64,000 nucleotides of DNA from Aureimonas altamirensis (GCF_001463885.1 NZ_BBWQ01000024.1:122605-186604), one strand, 5' to 3'. Shown: positions 54,897 to 64,000, counted from the first letter of the stretch. The notes: generated by a model from the sequence alone, not told the origin. Program-made: numbers and translations.

Positions 54897-56150
54897 ATGC
54901 TAAAGTTCAGGTTGACGGATAAAGGTATCGATCTCGAATACAAGGCCGAGAACAATTTGCCCGGATGGGTGTGGCGAGAACTGCAAGAAAAGAGATCGAT
55001 CGAGCTGTCGCAGGTTTTCTACTACGACAAGGACGACCTCATAAATCCACCAGCAGATGCTGACATAATCGACGATGACTACTGGTACCAGTTTCCGTTT
55101 GGTACCTTCGAGGACGAATACGTTCGTATATCGGGGCGCTTTCTAGGCATCGACAACGATGTCCTCCTGCCGAAGGATACCAAGTTCAAGCGGACGCTGT
55201 TCGCCGCAGAGCGCAACATCTCGATCTTCGGGCGGCTGGCTGGGTTGCTGGAGCATAAATATCCCATCGTCATCGGGGGCACTCGCCATGGCGCTATACC
55301 CATGGTCGTCTACGAAGAGCTGCTGGACAAGTTTCCCAACAGCTATGAAGTCGACAGATATGCCGGCGCTCGAGTTACCACGATCCTGTCACAATATCTC
55401 GACGGGATGAAGGACACACGCGGGCGATACGAGACCTATCTAAACAAGAAGATGGCTGGAACTGCCAGCATGAAGATTGACCTCGACGATTTGAAGAAGC
55501 TCGAGATCGAAAAGTACGTTCTGATCCGCGAGCTCATTAGGGACGCTCTGGAAAACAAGACAAATCTAACTGAGCAGGAGTGGCAGAAATATCTTCTGTC
55601 TTTTCTACTCCTGCTGTTTCCCAAGTACATCAAGGTGCTGGAGAACGTCACGATCAACGACTACTATTCTAGGACAGATGGTAAAAAGACCTCCAGGTAC
55701 ATCGACCTTGCGCTGCTAGACGCCAACGGAAATCTCGACGTCATCGAGCTGAAGCGGTCGTTTGAGAACAAGATCCTCCGCAAGGGCCAGTATCGGGACA
55801 ACAGCATACCGACAGCAGAGTTGAGCGGCGCCGTCATGCAAGCCGAGAAGTATCTATTCCATCTTTCTAAGTGGGGCATCCAGGGCGAGCGGGAACTGAC
55901 GAAGCGCTACGAAGCGGACATTCCTGCCGGCATGAAGATCCGCATCTCCAATCCGAAGGCGATCATCATTCTCGGTCGGGATCAAATGTTTGGTGCTGAC
56001 ATGGATGATGGACAGCGCCTCGACTTCGAGGTGATCAAGCGCAAGTACGCCAACATGATGGATATCATCACCTACGACGATCTGCTGCGCCGTCTCGACA
56101 ACAGCATCGTTGCTCTCGGAGGCGAAACCGTTATCGCCAAAAAACCCTAG
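54897..56150 (+). CDS. sduA: Shedu defence nuclease SduA (DUF4263)
   Basis: A 417-residue protein matching Shedu. The C-terminal DUF4263 nuclease carries Asp270 (RYIDLALLD), Glu284-x-Lys286 (DVIELKRS) and Gln315...Tyr319 (GAVMQAEKYLFHL), the D-ExK-QxxxY set of this PD-(D/E)xK clade. The first 200 residues are a variable N-terminal region thought to sense infection. Shedu is a single-gene anti-phage system that nicks or cuts DNA. The codon use is less GC-biased than its neighbours, consistent with transfer. It sits between phage head and tail gene remnants and overlaps the convergent DUF2971 gene by 4 bp. Confidence 0.9.
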   Translation: MLKFRLTDKGIDLEYKAENNLPGWVWRELQEKRSIELSQVFYYDKDDLINPPADADIIDDDYWYQFPFGTFEDEYVRISGRFLGIDNDVLLPKDTKFKRTLFAAERNISIFGRLAGLLEHKYPIVIGGTRHGAIPMVVYEELLDKFPNSYEVDRYAGARVTTILSQYLDGMKDTRGRYETYLNKKMAGTASMKIDLDDLKKLEIEKYVLIRELIRDALENKTNLTEQEWQKYLLSFLLLLFPKYIKVLENVTINDYYSRTDGKKTSRYIDLALLDANGNLDVIELKRSFENKILRKGQYRDNSIPTAELSGAVMQAEKYLFHLSKWGIQGERELTKRYEADIPAGMKIRISNPKAIIILGRDQMFGADMDDGQRLDFEVIKRKYANMMDIITYDDLLRRLDNSIVALGGETVIAKKP

Positions 56151-56803
56151 GGCCACATGCTGTCCTGGTACTGGCGCACGACGAGGAACTTCTCGAACGA
56201 TCCGCGCGCCATGTAGATGTCGACGCCCGGATCGTCCACGGCTTCGACCATCTCGGGTCGCGTACCCTTGTACCGCGACCCCACGATCACCTCGCGCAGC
56301 TTCATGTTCTCTGAAAACGGCATGAAGTAGTGCATTTCGCCGTTGATCGGGACACCGTCGTTCAGGCCGATGTAGGCACGGTATTCTTGCTCATACGACC
56401 ATCCCTCTGCCTTCGTCCTGATCAGGCGCTTGATATCCTCGGGCGTGATGTCGTCCAGTGTGTTGAGCCCCATGTCGGCCAGAGTAGGGCGTTTCTTCGT
56501 ATACTCGACTTGATAGAAGGCCTGATCGGGGACGTCGAAGCCTAGAACTACGCCTTTGTGGCTTTCGGCGTAGTGGGCCCACATCAAGGGACTGTCCCAG
56601 TCCTTGCTCATGCAGATGACGCCATTCCCGACGTTCAGGTGCCGACGCATTTTGCGCAGCGCGAACCGCTCCTCTTTCGCCTCGAGCGCGACGCCGATGA
56701 ACTCGAAATCGTCGTTGAGTTCCTCGATGCGCCCGATCCGGATCTTGCGCTCTTTGATCGACCGCATTCCGTACTCGGCACCCAAGAATCGATAGAGCCG
56801 CAT
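56147..56803 (-). CDS. DUF2971 family protein
   Basis: A 218-residue protein: LYRFLGAEYGMRSIKERKI, ICMSKDWDSPLMWAHYAESH and EGWSYEQEYRAYI are the conserved blocks of DUF2971, a family of unknown function common in accessory regions and defence islands. It is convergent with Shedu, with stops overlapping by 4 bp. Its promoter must lie in the 48 bp between its start and the right-hand direct repeat. Confidence 0.85.
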   Translation of the reverse strand: MRLYRFLGAEYGMRSIKERKIRIGRIEELNDDFEFIGVALEAKEERFALRKMRRHLNVGNGVICMSKDWDSPLMWAHYAESHKGVVLGFDVPDQAFYQVEYTKKRPTLADMGLNTLDDITPEDIKRLIRTKAEGWSYEQEYRAYIGLNDGVPINGEMHYFMPFSENMKLREVIVGSRYKGTRPEMVEAVDDPGVDIYMARGSFEKFLVVRQYQDSMWP

Positions 56804-56849
56804 TTCGTATCTCCCTCTGGCCGAATAGGTCTATCCGAACGCCGGGCCC

Positions 56850-56875
56850 GCCACCGCCCTTTTTTTCTCACAAAG
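56850..56875 (+). repeat. Right copy of the direct repeat flanking the phage/Shedu segment
   Basis: A 26-bp sequence beginning GCCACCGCCC, then a T-run and CTCACAAAG, nearly identical to 54053-54079. The two copies enclose 2.8 kb holding the prohead remnant, joining protein, Shedu and DUF2971. Confidence 0.8.
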
Positions 56876-56911
56876 CCCGCCCGCGTGATCCGCACGTAAC
56901 GTGAGGACCAC

Positions 56912-57391
56912 ATGGCGCATTTCCGCAAGCAGCTCCGAGACGGCATCAAAGCACGGCTCGAAACCGTGCTTTGATGCCGTGCCGGTGTATTCGGGCCGGA
57001 TCGTACCCTTCCTCGACACGGAGCTGCCGGCCGTCAACGTCTTGCCGATCGGCGATGCCGCTGCCGGCGAACGACAGAACGGCGACCGTCTCGAGCGCGA
57101 AACCGATGTCGCGGTGGCGGTTCTGGTCTCCGGGCGCCAGGACGCCGCCATGGATATTGCCAACGCCATCGCCGAGATCCTCGAGCAGGCGCTGACGCCC
57201 GCTGCCGACTGGAGCCTGCCCATGCGCCGGTGGCCGTATCTAGGCTGCGATGTCGCGCCCGATGCCAGTGCCGACGGCGCGATCATCGCTCTCACATATC
57301 GATATTCCGCGGACATGATTCATCCCGCGGGCAAACTAGGCGAGCCCCTCATCGCCGCACAGCAGAACAGGAGCTGTTCGATGAGCAATGA
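56912..57391 (+). pseudogene. Phage tail completion/terminator-like gene, disrupted by a 13-nt insertion
   Basis: The ATG at 56912 gives MAHFRKQLRDGIKARLETV and then a premature TGA at 56972-56974. Removing CTTTGATGCCGTG restores reading into PVYSGRIVPFLDTELPAVNV, then DVAVAVLVSGRQDAAMDIAN, a minor tail/tail-terminator-like sequence. A second frameshift near 57370 is implied, because the original end ELFDEQ-stop overlaps the next ATG at 57388. The protein is no longer made intact. Confidence 0.65.
56941..56979. repeat. Perfect 16-bp inverted repeat
   Basis: CGGCATCAAAGCACGG (56941-56956) is mirrored by CCGTGCTTTGATGCCG (56964-56979) around a 7-base loop. The right arm contains the 13 bases that break the tail gene, so it looks copied from the left arm in inverted orientation. 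Confidence 0.95.
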
Positions 57392-57636
57392 CGTCGGACC
57401 GCGTGGTGCCGCTGTCGCTAAAGGGGATCGAACTCGATCACCACGTCTACTGCTTCGACAAACGCATCATCTCGGGCATCGAGATCGACGACGACGACCG
57501 CACGGTCGCGATCTGGGTGCTGCCGTACCACCCGCACGACATGCACGTGATGTCGCGCTGGAAGCCGAGCGTCCGCACGCCTATACGTCACCAATCCGGC
57601 GTTGCATGTCGCACTTTCCGGTTGATGCCCATGTAA
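57388..57636 (+). CDS. Small phage-associated protein, unidentified
   Basis: An 82-residue frame (start MTSDRVVPLSLKGIELDHHV, then FDKRIISGIEIDDDDRTVAI) whose ATG overlaps the inferred original stop of the tail gene, as in an intact phage operon. No domain recognised. The C-terminal 20 residues look random and may follow a deletion. The next 289 bp, up to the tRNA, hold nothing identified. Confidence 0.45.
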   Translation: MTSDRVVPLSLKGIELDHHVYCFDKRIISGIEIDDDDRTVAIWVLPYHPHDMHVMSRWKPSVRTPIRHQSGVACRTFRLMPM

Positions 57637-57925
57637 TCGATCTTTTCTGGCTGGGACTACGGAATGCTTCCGCCGCTATGTCTGGTTTCGAGAAATCGAA
57701 GGTGCAGCGTGAATGGCAGGACTAGGGCGGATAGCGGCCACTCTAAGCCCATACACGATGCCTACGATGGTAAGGAAATCGCCCAATCGACCGGACACGA
57801 TTCGAACTTCTTAACCGCCAAAGACCGCCGTTTCTACGCTATTTCGCCCGCTGGCTATTCTTCACTCTTTACCGGAGTGTAGTTCCGGCAGTTATCAGCG
57901 GTGATAGAGGGTAATCGGCGGTATT

Positions 57926-58002
57926 TGGCGCACCCGACAGGATTCGAACCTGTGACCTCTGCCTTCGGAGGGCAGCACTCTATCCAGCTGAGCTACGGGT
58001 GC
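57926..58002 (-). tRNA. tRNA-Arg (anticodon CCG)
   Basis: The reverse strand gives a complete cloverleaf: acceptor GCACCCG/CGGGTGC, D-arm GCTCAGCTGGATAGAGT, anticodon stem CTGCC/GGCAG around CTCCGAA (anticodon CCG), T-arm with GGTTCGAATCC, discriminator G and an encoded CCA (57926-57928). It lies at the right edge of the phage-like island; tRNA genes are common integration sites. Confidence 0.96.
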
Positions 58003-58676
58003 GTAGGGCCGGCGGAGATAGGCTTGCCAGCCAGCCGCACTCCTAACCCATCCCTCCGGCCACCACAAGAAGACAGAGCGGGAAATTTCCAGTCGCCAGC
58101 CGGCCAACCCCTAGCGCGAAAGGGGTAGAGGCTATGGCGTGGCGGCAACACCGCGATGTGAAATGTGGTGATTTCTTGTGAATAGACATAAAAAAGAGCC
58201 GTCGCGGACTGGAGGGGGATTGTCGCGACGGCTCTCTCTTTATAAGCGGATATCCCGAGAGGGGGATTGGGATCATCCGCTCCACGATTTCGGCTCTAAG
58301 CGGGGGACGAGCTTGAGGCCGAACCACGACGCCTGTGAACATCGCGTCGTTGGGAGTAAAATGCGCCTTCCCACCGGACGGTTCAAGACCGACCGATCAC
58401 AGTTGCGTGATAATCCGTATTACGTTTTCGTAATGCGTTACGCGGACTCTCGAAAGCATTCGCTAAGATCCTGAAATCCTTGGCTTTATCGCACGTCAAT
58501 CCCCGATCTTCGCCGACGGTTAAGAAGTCGTTTCACCAACGGCAGGATGCGCGGATGCTCTTGTTTGCGTTGAGCGGCCTGCGCTCTGGCCTGCCAGCAT
58601 TTGCCAAACCCGCCCGATAGGATAAAGCCGGTGCCGTGCATGGACACGGAGCCTTGGTGCGAGGTACGAGCAGGGC
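58003..58676. other. Intergenic region between tRNA-Arg and polA
   Basis: About 670 bp with no convincing gene; short frames on both strands have no family resemblance. It holds the hairpin at 58195-58235 and two nearby copies of an AGGGGGAT motif (about 58212 and 58260). The tRNA promoter should lie at the left end and the polA promoter at the right end. Confidence 0.5.
58195..58235. terminator. Bidirectional terminator-like hairpin
   Basis: AGAGCCGTCGCG (58195-58206) and CGCGACGGCTCT (58224-58235) form a 12-bp perfect stem with a 17-base loop. CTCTTTATA follows on the plus strand, and an A-run precedes it (a T-run on the minus strand), so termination in both directions is possible. A small structured RNA is an alternative. 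Confidence 0.55.
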
Positions 58677-61598
58677 ATGAAAAAGGGCGATCACCTCTTC
58701 CTCGTCGATGGCTCGGCCTATATTTTCCGGGCCTACCACGCGCTTCCGCCGCTGACGCGCAAATCCGACGGAATGCCCGTCGGGGCCGTGTCCGGTTTCT
58801 GCAACATGCTCTGGAAGCTGGTGGAAGAAACCAAGGACACCTCGGTCGGGGTCGTGCCGTCGCACTTCGCGGTGATCTTCGACCACTCGTCCACAACGTT
58901 CCGCAATGCGCTCTACGATGGATACAAGGCCAACCGCCCTGCCCCACCGGAAGACCTCGTCCCGCAATTCGCCCTGATCCGCGAGGCGGTGCGCGCCTTC
59001 GACCTGCCCTGCGTCGAGAAGCAGGGTTTCGAGGCCGACGACCTGATCGCCACATACACGAAGAAGGCGCTGGACGCCGGCGGCGACGTCACCATCGTCT
59101 CGTCCGACAAGGATCTGATGCAACTCGTCGGACCCTGCGTCACCCTGTACGACCAGATGAAGGACAAGCGCCTCGGCCCGGCCGAGGTGTTCGAGAAGTT
59201 CGGCGTCTATCCCGACAAGATGATCGACCTTCAAGCCCTGGTGGGCGACACCTCGGATAACGTCCCCGGCGTGCCGGGCATCGGACCCAAGACGGCCGCG
59301 CAATTGCTGGAGGAGTTCGGCGATCTGGAGACGCTTCTGTCCCGCGCCGGTGAAATCAAGCAGGCCAAGCGCCGCGAAAACCTCACCGCTTTCGCCGACC
59401 AGGCACGGTTGTCGCGGCGCCTGGTGACGCTGGACGACAACACCCCGCTGGACGTGCCGCTTGAGGAGTTGGCCATCCGCGAGCCGGACGGCGAAAAGCT
59501 GATCGGCTATCTAAAGGCGATGGAGTTCACCACGCTGACCCGGCGCGTATCCGCGAAGTTGGGAACCGAAGCCGCGTCCGTGCCGGCCGCGGAGGTGGAT
59601 GTAACGGCCCCGGCGCGTGGGCCCGACCTTGACCCCGGCGGCACGCCGGGCGGCGAGAAGAGCGACGCCCACCTGCCCCTGACGCCCGCCGCCTTCGCCG
59701 CCGGCCGCATGGCAGAGATGGCCGATACGCGCTTCGACCGAAGCGCCTACGTTACGATCCGCGACGTCGAAACGCTCGACCGCTGGATCGACCGTGCGCG
59801 CGAAACCGGCCTGCTTGCGTTCGACGTCGAGACGACGGCGCTCGACGCCATGAATGCCGACATTGTGGGCCTAGCCATCGCCGTCGCGCCTGGCGAAGCG
59901 GCCTACATTCCGCTGGCCCATGTGGCCGAGGGCGAAGGCGACCTTCTGGGCGGCGGCGATGCCGCATCCGGCCCCGGCATCCAGTTGGCCGAGGCACAGG
60001 CCCTCGCCCGTTTGACGCCGGTGTTGACCGACCCCGCGATCCTGAAGATCGGACAGAACTTCAAATACGATTACCTGGTGATGCTCCAGCGCGGCATCGC
60101 CATCCAGCCTTTCGACGATACGATGCTGATCTCCTATGCGCTGGATGCCTCGTCCTCGCTGGATGGGCACGGCATGGACGAACTGTCCGAGCGTTTCCTC
60201 GGCCATAAGCCGATCAGCTACAAGGATCTGTGCGGCAGCGGCAAGGGCGCCAAGGCCATTGCCGCCTGCACGGTCGAGAAGGTCACCGAGTACGCCGCCG
60301 AAGATGCAGACGTGACGCTGCGCCTGTGGGAGGTGTTGAAGCCGCGCCTCGTCGCCGACGGGCTGGTGCATGTCTATGAGCGGCTCGAGCGGCCGCTGGT
60401 GCCTGTTCTGGCGCGGATGGAACAACGCGGCATCAAGGTGAACCGGCAGATCCTGTCGCGCCTGTCCGGGCGGTTCGCGCAGAAGGCCGCCGCGCTGGAG
60501 GCAGACATCCATGCCCTGGCCGGCGAAAGCTTCAACCCCGGATCGCCCAAGCAGCTCGGCGAAATCCTGTTCGGCAAGCTCGGCCTGCCGGGCGGCAAGA
60601 AGACGCGCACGGGGCAATGGTCCACCGATGCCCGCACCCTGGAAGACCTGGCCGCGGAAGGCCACGAGCTGCCCCGCCACATCGTGGACTGGCGGCAGAT
60701 CACCAAGCTGAAGGGCACCTATACCGACGCGCTGCCGCTGCACATGGATGCGGCCGGGCGCATCCACACGTCCTATTCCATGGCATCCACCACCACCGGG
60801 CGGCTTTCGTCGTCCGAGCCGAACCTGCAGAACATTCCGGTGCGCACCGAAGAAGGACGTGCGATCCGCACCGCCTTCGTGGCTGGGGGCGGCACAAGCC
60901 TCGTCTCGGCCGACTACAGCCAGATCGAGCTGCGTATCCTGGCGCACATGGCCGATATTCCGCAGCTTGCGCAGGCCTTCCGCGACGGCATCGACATCCA
61001 TGCCATGACGGCCTCGGAAATGTTCGGCGTACCGGTAGAGGGCATGGAGCCCTCGGTGCGCCGCCGCGCCAAGGCCATCAATTTCGGCATCATCTATGGC
61101 ATCTCGGCCTTCGGCCTTGCGGCGCAGCTTTCCATTCCGCGGGAAGAGGCCGGGCTGTACATCCGCCGCTACTTCGAGCGGTTCCCCGGCATCCGGGATT
61201 ATATGGACGCCACCAAGGCGCGCGCGAAGGCCGATGGCTACGTGGAAACGCTGTTCGGCCGTCGGGCGCACTATCCGGACATCCGCCATGCCAACCCGTC
61301 GGTCCGCGCCTTCAACGAGCGCGCGGCCATCAATGCCCCCATCCAGGGCACGGCGGCCGACATCATTCGCCGCGCCATGATCCGCATGGAAGGTGAACTC
61401 GCCGCCGCGGGGCTGTCGGCGCGCATGCTGCTGCAGGTTCATGACGAACTCGTCTTCGAGGTTCCGGACGACGAGGTGGACGAGACCATCCCGCTGGTTC
61501 GCCGCGTCATGGAAAATGCCGCCGACCCTGTCGTGACACTATCGGTGCCCCTTGTCGTGGACGCGAGGGCCGCCGCCAATTGGGAAGAAGCCCATTGA
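58677..61598 (+). CDS. polA: DNA polymerase I
   Basis: A 973-residue protein with all three domains: 5'-3' exonuclease (about 1-300; [29 protein letters not shown]), 3'-5' exonuclease ([20 protein letters not shown] with Asp and Glu; [13 protein letters not shown]), and polymerase ([16 protein letters not shown] motif [17 protein letters not shown] motif [11 protein letters not shown] motif C). It acts in repair and Okazaki-fragment processing. Its stop overlaps the pyrF start. Confidence 0.98.
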   Translation: MKKGDHLFLVDGSAYIFRAYHALPPLTRKSDGMPVGAVSGFCNMLWKLVEETKDTSVGVVPSHFAVIFDHSSTTFRNALYDGYKANRPAPPEDLVPQFALIREAVRAFDLPCVEKQGFEADDLIATYTKKALDAGGDVTIVSSDKDLMQLVGPCVTLYDQMKDKRLGPAEVFEKFGVYPDKMIDLQALVGDTSDNVPGVPGIGPKTAAQLLEEFGDLETLLSRAGEIKQAKRRENLTAFADQARLSRRLVTLDDNTPLDVPLEELAIREPDGEKLIGYLKAMEFTTLTRRVSAKLGTEAASVPAAEVDVTAPARGPDLDPGGTPGGEKSDAHLPLTPAAFAAGRMAEMADTRFDRSAYVTIRDVETLDRWIDRARETGLLAFDVETTALDAMNADIVGLAIAVAPGEAAYIPLAHVAEGEGDLLGGGDAASGPGIQLAEAQALARLTPVLTDPAILKIGQNFKYDYLVMLQRGIAIQPFDDTMLISYALDASSSLDGHGMDELSERFLGHKPISYKDLCGSGKGAKAIAACTVEKVTEYAAEDADVTLRLWEVLKPRLVADGLVHVYERLERPLVPVLARMEQRGIKVNRQILSRLSGRFAQKAAALEADIHALAGESFNPGSPKQLGEILFGKLGLPGGKKTRTGQWSTDARTLEDLAAEGHELPRHIVDWRQITKLKGTYTDALPLHMDAAGRIHTSYSMASTTTGRLSSSEPNLQNIPVRTEEGRAIRTAFVAGGGTSLVSADYSQIELRILAHMADIPQLAQAFRDGIDIHAMTASEMFGVPVEGMEPSVRRRAKAINFGIIYGISAFGLAAQLSIPREEAGLYIRRYFERFPGIRDYMDATKARAKADGYVETLFGRRAHYPDIRHANPSVRAFNERAAINAPIQGTAADIIRRAMIRMEGELAAAGLSARMLLQVHDELVFEVPDDEVDETIPLVRRVMENAADPVVTLSVPLVVDARAAANWEEAH

Positions 61599-62296
61599 CC
61601 GCCAAACTGCCCGCAGACGACCGGCTGATCGTCGGCCTGGACCTGCCCGACCGTGCCGCCGCCGAGGCCATGGTGGAGCGGCTGGGCGATACGGTTTCCT
61701 TCTACAAGATCGGCTTCCAGCTTGCGCTGGCCGGCGGCCTGCCGCTGGCGCAGGACCTGTCGCGTGCCGGCAAGAAGATCTTCCTGGACATGAAGCTTCT
61801 CGACATCGAGAACACGGTGGAGAAAGGCGTCGAAAGCGCCATCGGGCTGGGCGTCGCCATGCTGACGGTGCACGCCTATCCGCAGGTGATGCGCGCTGCC
61901 GCCCGCGCTGCGCAGGGCTCCGGCCTGACGGTGCTGGGCGTCACGGTGCTGACCTCCATGAACCAGTCCGACCTGGACGAGGCGGGATATGCCACCCCCC
62001 TGCCCGATCTGGTGGCGCGCCGCGCCGCGCAGGCGGCCGAGGCCGGCATCGGCGGCATCGTCGCCTCGGCGGCCGAGGCCGCCGCGATCCGTGCCATCGT
62101 CGGCCCGGGGATGGCCATCGTGACGCCCGGCATCCGACCGTCTTTCGCACAAGCCGACGACCAGAAGCGGATCGTCACGCCGGCCGACGCGTTGAAGGCA
62201 GGGGCATCGCATCTGGTGGTTGCCCGTCCGGTGATCCGGGCGGCAGACCCGGCCCACGCCGCAGAAACCATCAAGGCCGAAATGGCCGCCGCCTGA
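61595..62296 (+). CDS. pyrF: Orotidine 5'-phosphate decarboxylase
   Basis: A 233-residue TIM-barrel enzyme of UMP synthesis. [20 protein letters not shown] begins the barrel; the catalytic Lys-Asp array is in [31 protein letters not shown] and [10 protein letters not shown] bind the phosphate. The start is a TTG at 61595 overlapping the polA stop (TTGA) with GAAGAAG upstream; another TTG at 61580 is possible. Confidence 0.95.
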   Translation: MTAKLPADDRLIVGLDLPDRAAAEAMVERLGDTVSFYKIGFQLALAGGLPLAQDLSRAGKKIFLDMKLLDIENTVEKGVESAIGLGVAMLTVHAYPQVMRAAARAAQGSGLTVLGVTVLTSMNQSDLDEAGYATPLPDLVARRAAQAAEAGIGGIVASAAEAAAIRAIVGPGMAIVTPGIRPSFAQADDQKRIVTPADALKAGASHLVVARPVIRAADPAHAAETIKAEMAAA

Positions 62297-62310
62297 AGGG
62301 AGCAAGACAC

Positions 62311-62622
62311 ATGACCAAGGCCTACTGGATCGCCCGCGTGGATGTGACGGACCCGGAACGCTACCAGGATTACGTCGCCACCGCGGCTCCGGCCATGCAG
62401 AGGCATGGGGCGCGCTTCCTGGCGCGGGGCGGCCCTTTCCATGAGCTGGAAGGCACGGCACGCACGCGAAACGTGGTCATCGAGTTTGCCAGCATGGAAG
62501 ACGCGCTCGCCTGCTACAACAGCGCCGAGTACCAGGAGGCCAAGGCGATACGACAGGAAGTGTCGGAGGCCGAACTTCTGATCGTCGAGGGATACGAAAT
62601 TCCCGCCCCGTCAAAGGGATAG
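62311..62622 (+). CDS. DUF1330 domain-containing protein
   Basis: A 103-residue ferredoxin-like alpha/beta protein of the DUF1330 family: KAYWIARVDVTDPERYQDYV, RFLARGG and NVVIEFASMEDALACYNSAE. Function unknown. AAGGGAGC precedes the ATG at 62311, 14 bp after pyrF, with which it is co-transcribed. Confidence 0.92.
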   Translation: MTKAYWIARVDVTDPERYQDYVATAAPAMQRHGARFLARGGPFHELEGTARTRNVVIEFASMEDALACYNSAEYQEAKAIRQEVSEAELLIVEGYEIPAPSKG

Positions 62623-62701
62623 GAGCGGCGTCCACCATACCGGGGCGTTGACGCGCGGCCACTTGCGGCTCATTTTGCAGTGGCGAGATCACGGCGAGGT
62701 A

Positions 62702-64000
62702 ATGGCTTTGTACCAGCTTTACGAGTGGAACCATGCGATGCTGGCGCCCTTCCGGGCGGTAGCCGACGCAACCAAGGCCTTTTACGAAAACCCGCTCAAC
62801 CCCGTGTCCCGCACGAGCATGGGGCGCACCGCCGCCGCCATGGCGGAACTGTTCGAGCGCTCCACGCGCATCTACGCCAAGCCCGAGTTCGGCCTTGACG
62901 AGACCTTCGTCGACGGACGGCGCGTCCCCGTGGTGGACAAACCCGTCTGGGAGCGGCCCTTCGCCCGGCTGCTGCATTTCGAGCGCGATCTACCGGGCGA
63001 CCGCAAAGCCGATCCGCGCATTCTGGTCGTGGCGCCGATGTCGGGCCATTACGCAACGTTGCTGCGCGGCACAGTGGAAGCGATGCTTCCCTATGCCGAT
63101 GTGTACATCACCGACTGGGAAGACGCCCGCAAGGTGCCCCTGTCGGCCGGCGCGTTCAGCCTGGACGATTATGTCGACTACGTCGTTGAGATGCTGCGCT
63201 TTCTGGGCCCCGATACCCATGTCGTGGCCGTCTGCCAGCCCGCCGTGCCGGTGTTGATGGCCGTTGCCCGCATGTCGGAATGGGACGACCCTGCCACCCC
63301 GGCCTCGATGACGCTGATGGGCGGGCCGATCGACACCCGCGTCAACCCCACGGCCGTCAATCGCCTGGCCCAGGAAAACGGCATCGACTGGTTCCGCAAC
63401 AATGTCATCATGAAAGTGCCGTTTCCGCAGCCGGGCTTCATGCGGGAGGTCTATCCGGGCTTCCTGCAATTGTCGGGCTTCATGTCGATGAACCTGGACC
63501 GGCATCTGATCGCCCACAAGGACTTCTTCTGGCATCTGGTGAAGGACGATGGCGACGGCGCCGACAAGCACCGCGCCTTCTATGACGAGTACCTGGCCGT
63601 GATGGACCTGACGGCGGAATTCTATCTCCAGACGGTGGAAGAGGTCTTCATCCGCCACTCGCTGCCGAAGGGCGAAATCCTGCACCACGGCGAGCGGGTC
63701 GACCTGAAGGCCATCCGCAAGACGGCGCTGATGACCGTCGAGGGCGAGAACGACGATATCTCCGGCGTCGGCCAGACCGAAGCGGCGCACACGCTGTGCG
63801 CCAACATTCCGGACGACATGCGTGTCCATTGGCTGCAACCCAAAGTGGGTCACTACGGCGTCTTCAACGGATCGCGGTTCCGCGCGGAAATCTGCCCCCG
63901 CATCATCGATTTCGCGTTGACGCATGGCCAGGCCGGCAAGGCCGCACGACAGCGGCGGGCAGAAAGCCAGGCTGCGGCGCCTGCGAAGGCGACGGCGGTA
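62702..64000 (+). CDS. phaZ: Intracellular polyhydroxyalkanoate depolymerase, 3' end outside window
   Basis: The frame is open from ATG 62702 (MALYQLYEWNHAMLAPFRAV) to the window edge, 433 codons. The N-terminal helical domain and the alpha/beta-hydrolase region (LVVAPMSGHYATLLRGTVEA, VYITDWEDARKVP, VVAVCQPAVPVL with the nucleophile Cys/Ser elbow, VEGENDDISGVGQT and KVGHYGVFNG with the late His) match the intracellular PhaZ family. It mobilises stored PHB. The Ala/Lys-rich tail at the edge suggests that the stop is close. Confidence 0.93.
   Translation, partial: MALYQLYEWNHAMLAPFRAVADATKAFYENPLNPVSRTSMGRTAAAMAELFERSTRIYAKPEFGLDETFVDGRRVPVVDKPVWERPFARLLHFERDLPGDRKADPRILVVAPMSGHYATLLRGTVEAMLPYADVYITDWEDARKVPLSAGAFSLDDYVDYVVEMLRFLGPDTHVVAVCQPAVPVLMAVARMSEWDDPATPASMTLMGGPIDTRVNPTAVNRLAQENGIDWFRNNVIMKVPFPQPGFMREVYPGFLQLSGFMSMNLDRHLIAHKDFFWHLVKDDGDGADKHRAFYDEYLAVMDLTAEFYLQTVEEVFIRHSLPKGEILHHGERVDLKAIRKTALMTVEGENDDISGVGQTEAAHTLCANIPDDMRVHWLQPKVGHYGVFNGSRFRAEICPRIIDFALTHGQAGKAARQRRAESQAAAPAKATAV

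Noticed and set aside
46862..57925. CRISPR array or Cas genes in the defence island
   Set aside because: No regularly spaced repeats and no Cas-like proteins are visible.

Overview
This is a GC-rich chromosomal window from a metabolically versatile Gram-negative bacterium, most likely an alphaproteobacterium of the Hyphomicrobiales/Rhizobiales type. That placement is inferred from the density of LysR-type regulators, the TRAP and ABC uptake operons, a Kup transporter, a ketoglutarate-semialdehyde dehydrogenase, an intracellular PHB depolymerase and the polA-pyrF-DUF1330 neighbourhood. No rRNA or marker gene allows a genus call.

Positions 1-15801 form one coherent catabolic locus on the plus strand, bracketed by two LysR regulators of the same subfamily (truncated at 3-863, complete at 13710-14636). 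It holds a TRAP transporter (binding protein, DctQ, DctM) with an arylmalonate-decarboxylase-like gene inside it, a flavin monooxygenase, a type II dehydroquinase paralogue lacking the usual lid arginine, a D-2-hydroxyacid dehydrogenase, a PotABCD-type ABC transporter, a quinone oxidoreductase, a RidA-like protein, a DUF1028 protein and an M20 deacylase. Tight spacing and stop/start overlaps indicate operons. The substrate is unknown; an acylated or amide-bearing organic acid would fit the enzymes.

Positions 15808-46287 are a mosaic of small metabolic units and their regulators. They include a 42-bp palindrome in front of an oxidoreductase/TetR pair, kup, thiD, a serine hydrolase, a SleB-type lipoprotein, an aldehyde dehydrogenase, LLM oxidoreductase plus pirin, a UbiB-like kinase, an MFS exporter with a GlcG-like gene and IclR, a CPA2 antiporter overlapping a homoserine-dehydrogenase-like gene, several SDRs with divergent regulators, a Tat-exported amidohydrolase, an Rrf2/thioredoxin-reductase-like pair, an AraC regulator and a cold-shock gene. 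Two LysR genes (26501-27394 and 35622-36515) are close paralogues.

Positions 46566-57925 are an accessory, phage-related defence island lying between an IS3-family remnant and a tRNA-Arg(CCG) gene. On the minus strand are a Mrr-like nuclease, a small reading frame with an in-frame amber codon, a HEPN-like protein with an RNNFAH motif, a trypsin-like protease, an unknown protein, and a SIR2-HerA pair. The SIR2-HerA pair belongs to a known NAD-depleting anti-phage family; the protease and unknown gene directly upstream may be new partners. Further right, a Shedu (SduA) nuclease and a DUF2971 protein sit in the middle of decayed phage morphogenesis genes (prohead protease remnant, head-tail joining protein, broken tail gene), between two near-identical 26-27 bp direct repeats. 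The broken tail gene carries a 13-nt insertion that makes a perfect 16-bp inverted repeat, the signature of a template-switch mutation.

Positions 58003-64000 return to core genome: a bidirectional terminator-like hairpin, polA, pyrF, a DUF1330 gene, and a PHB depolymerase running off the right edge.
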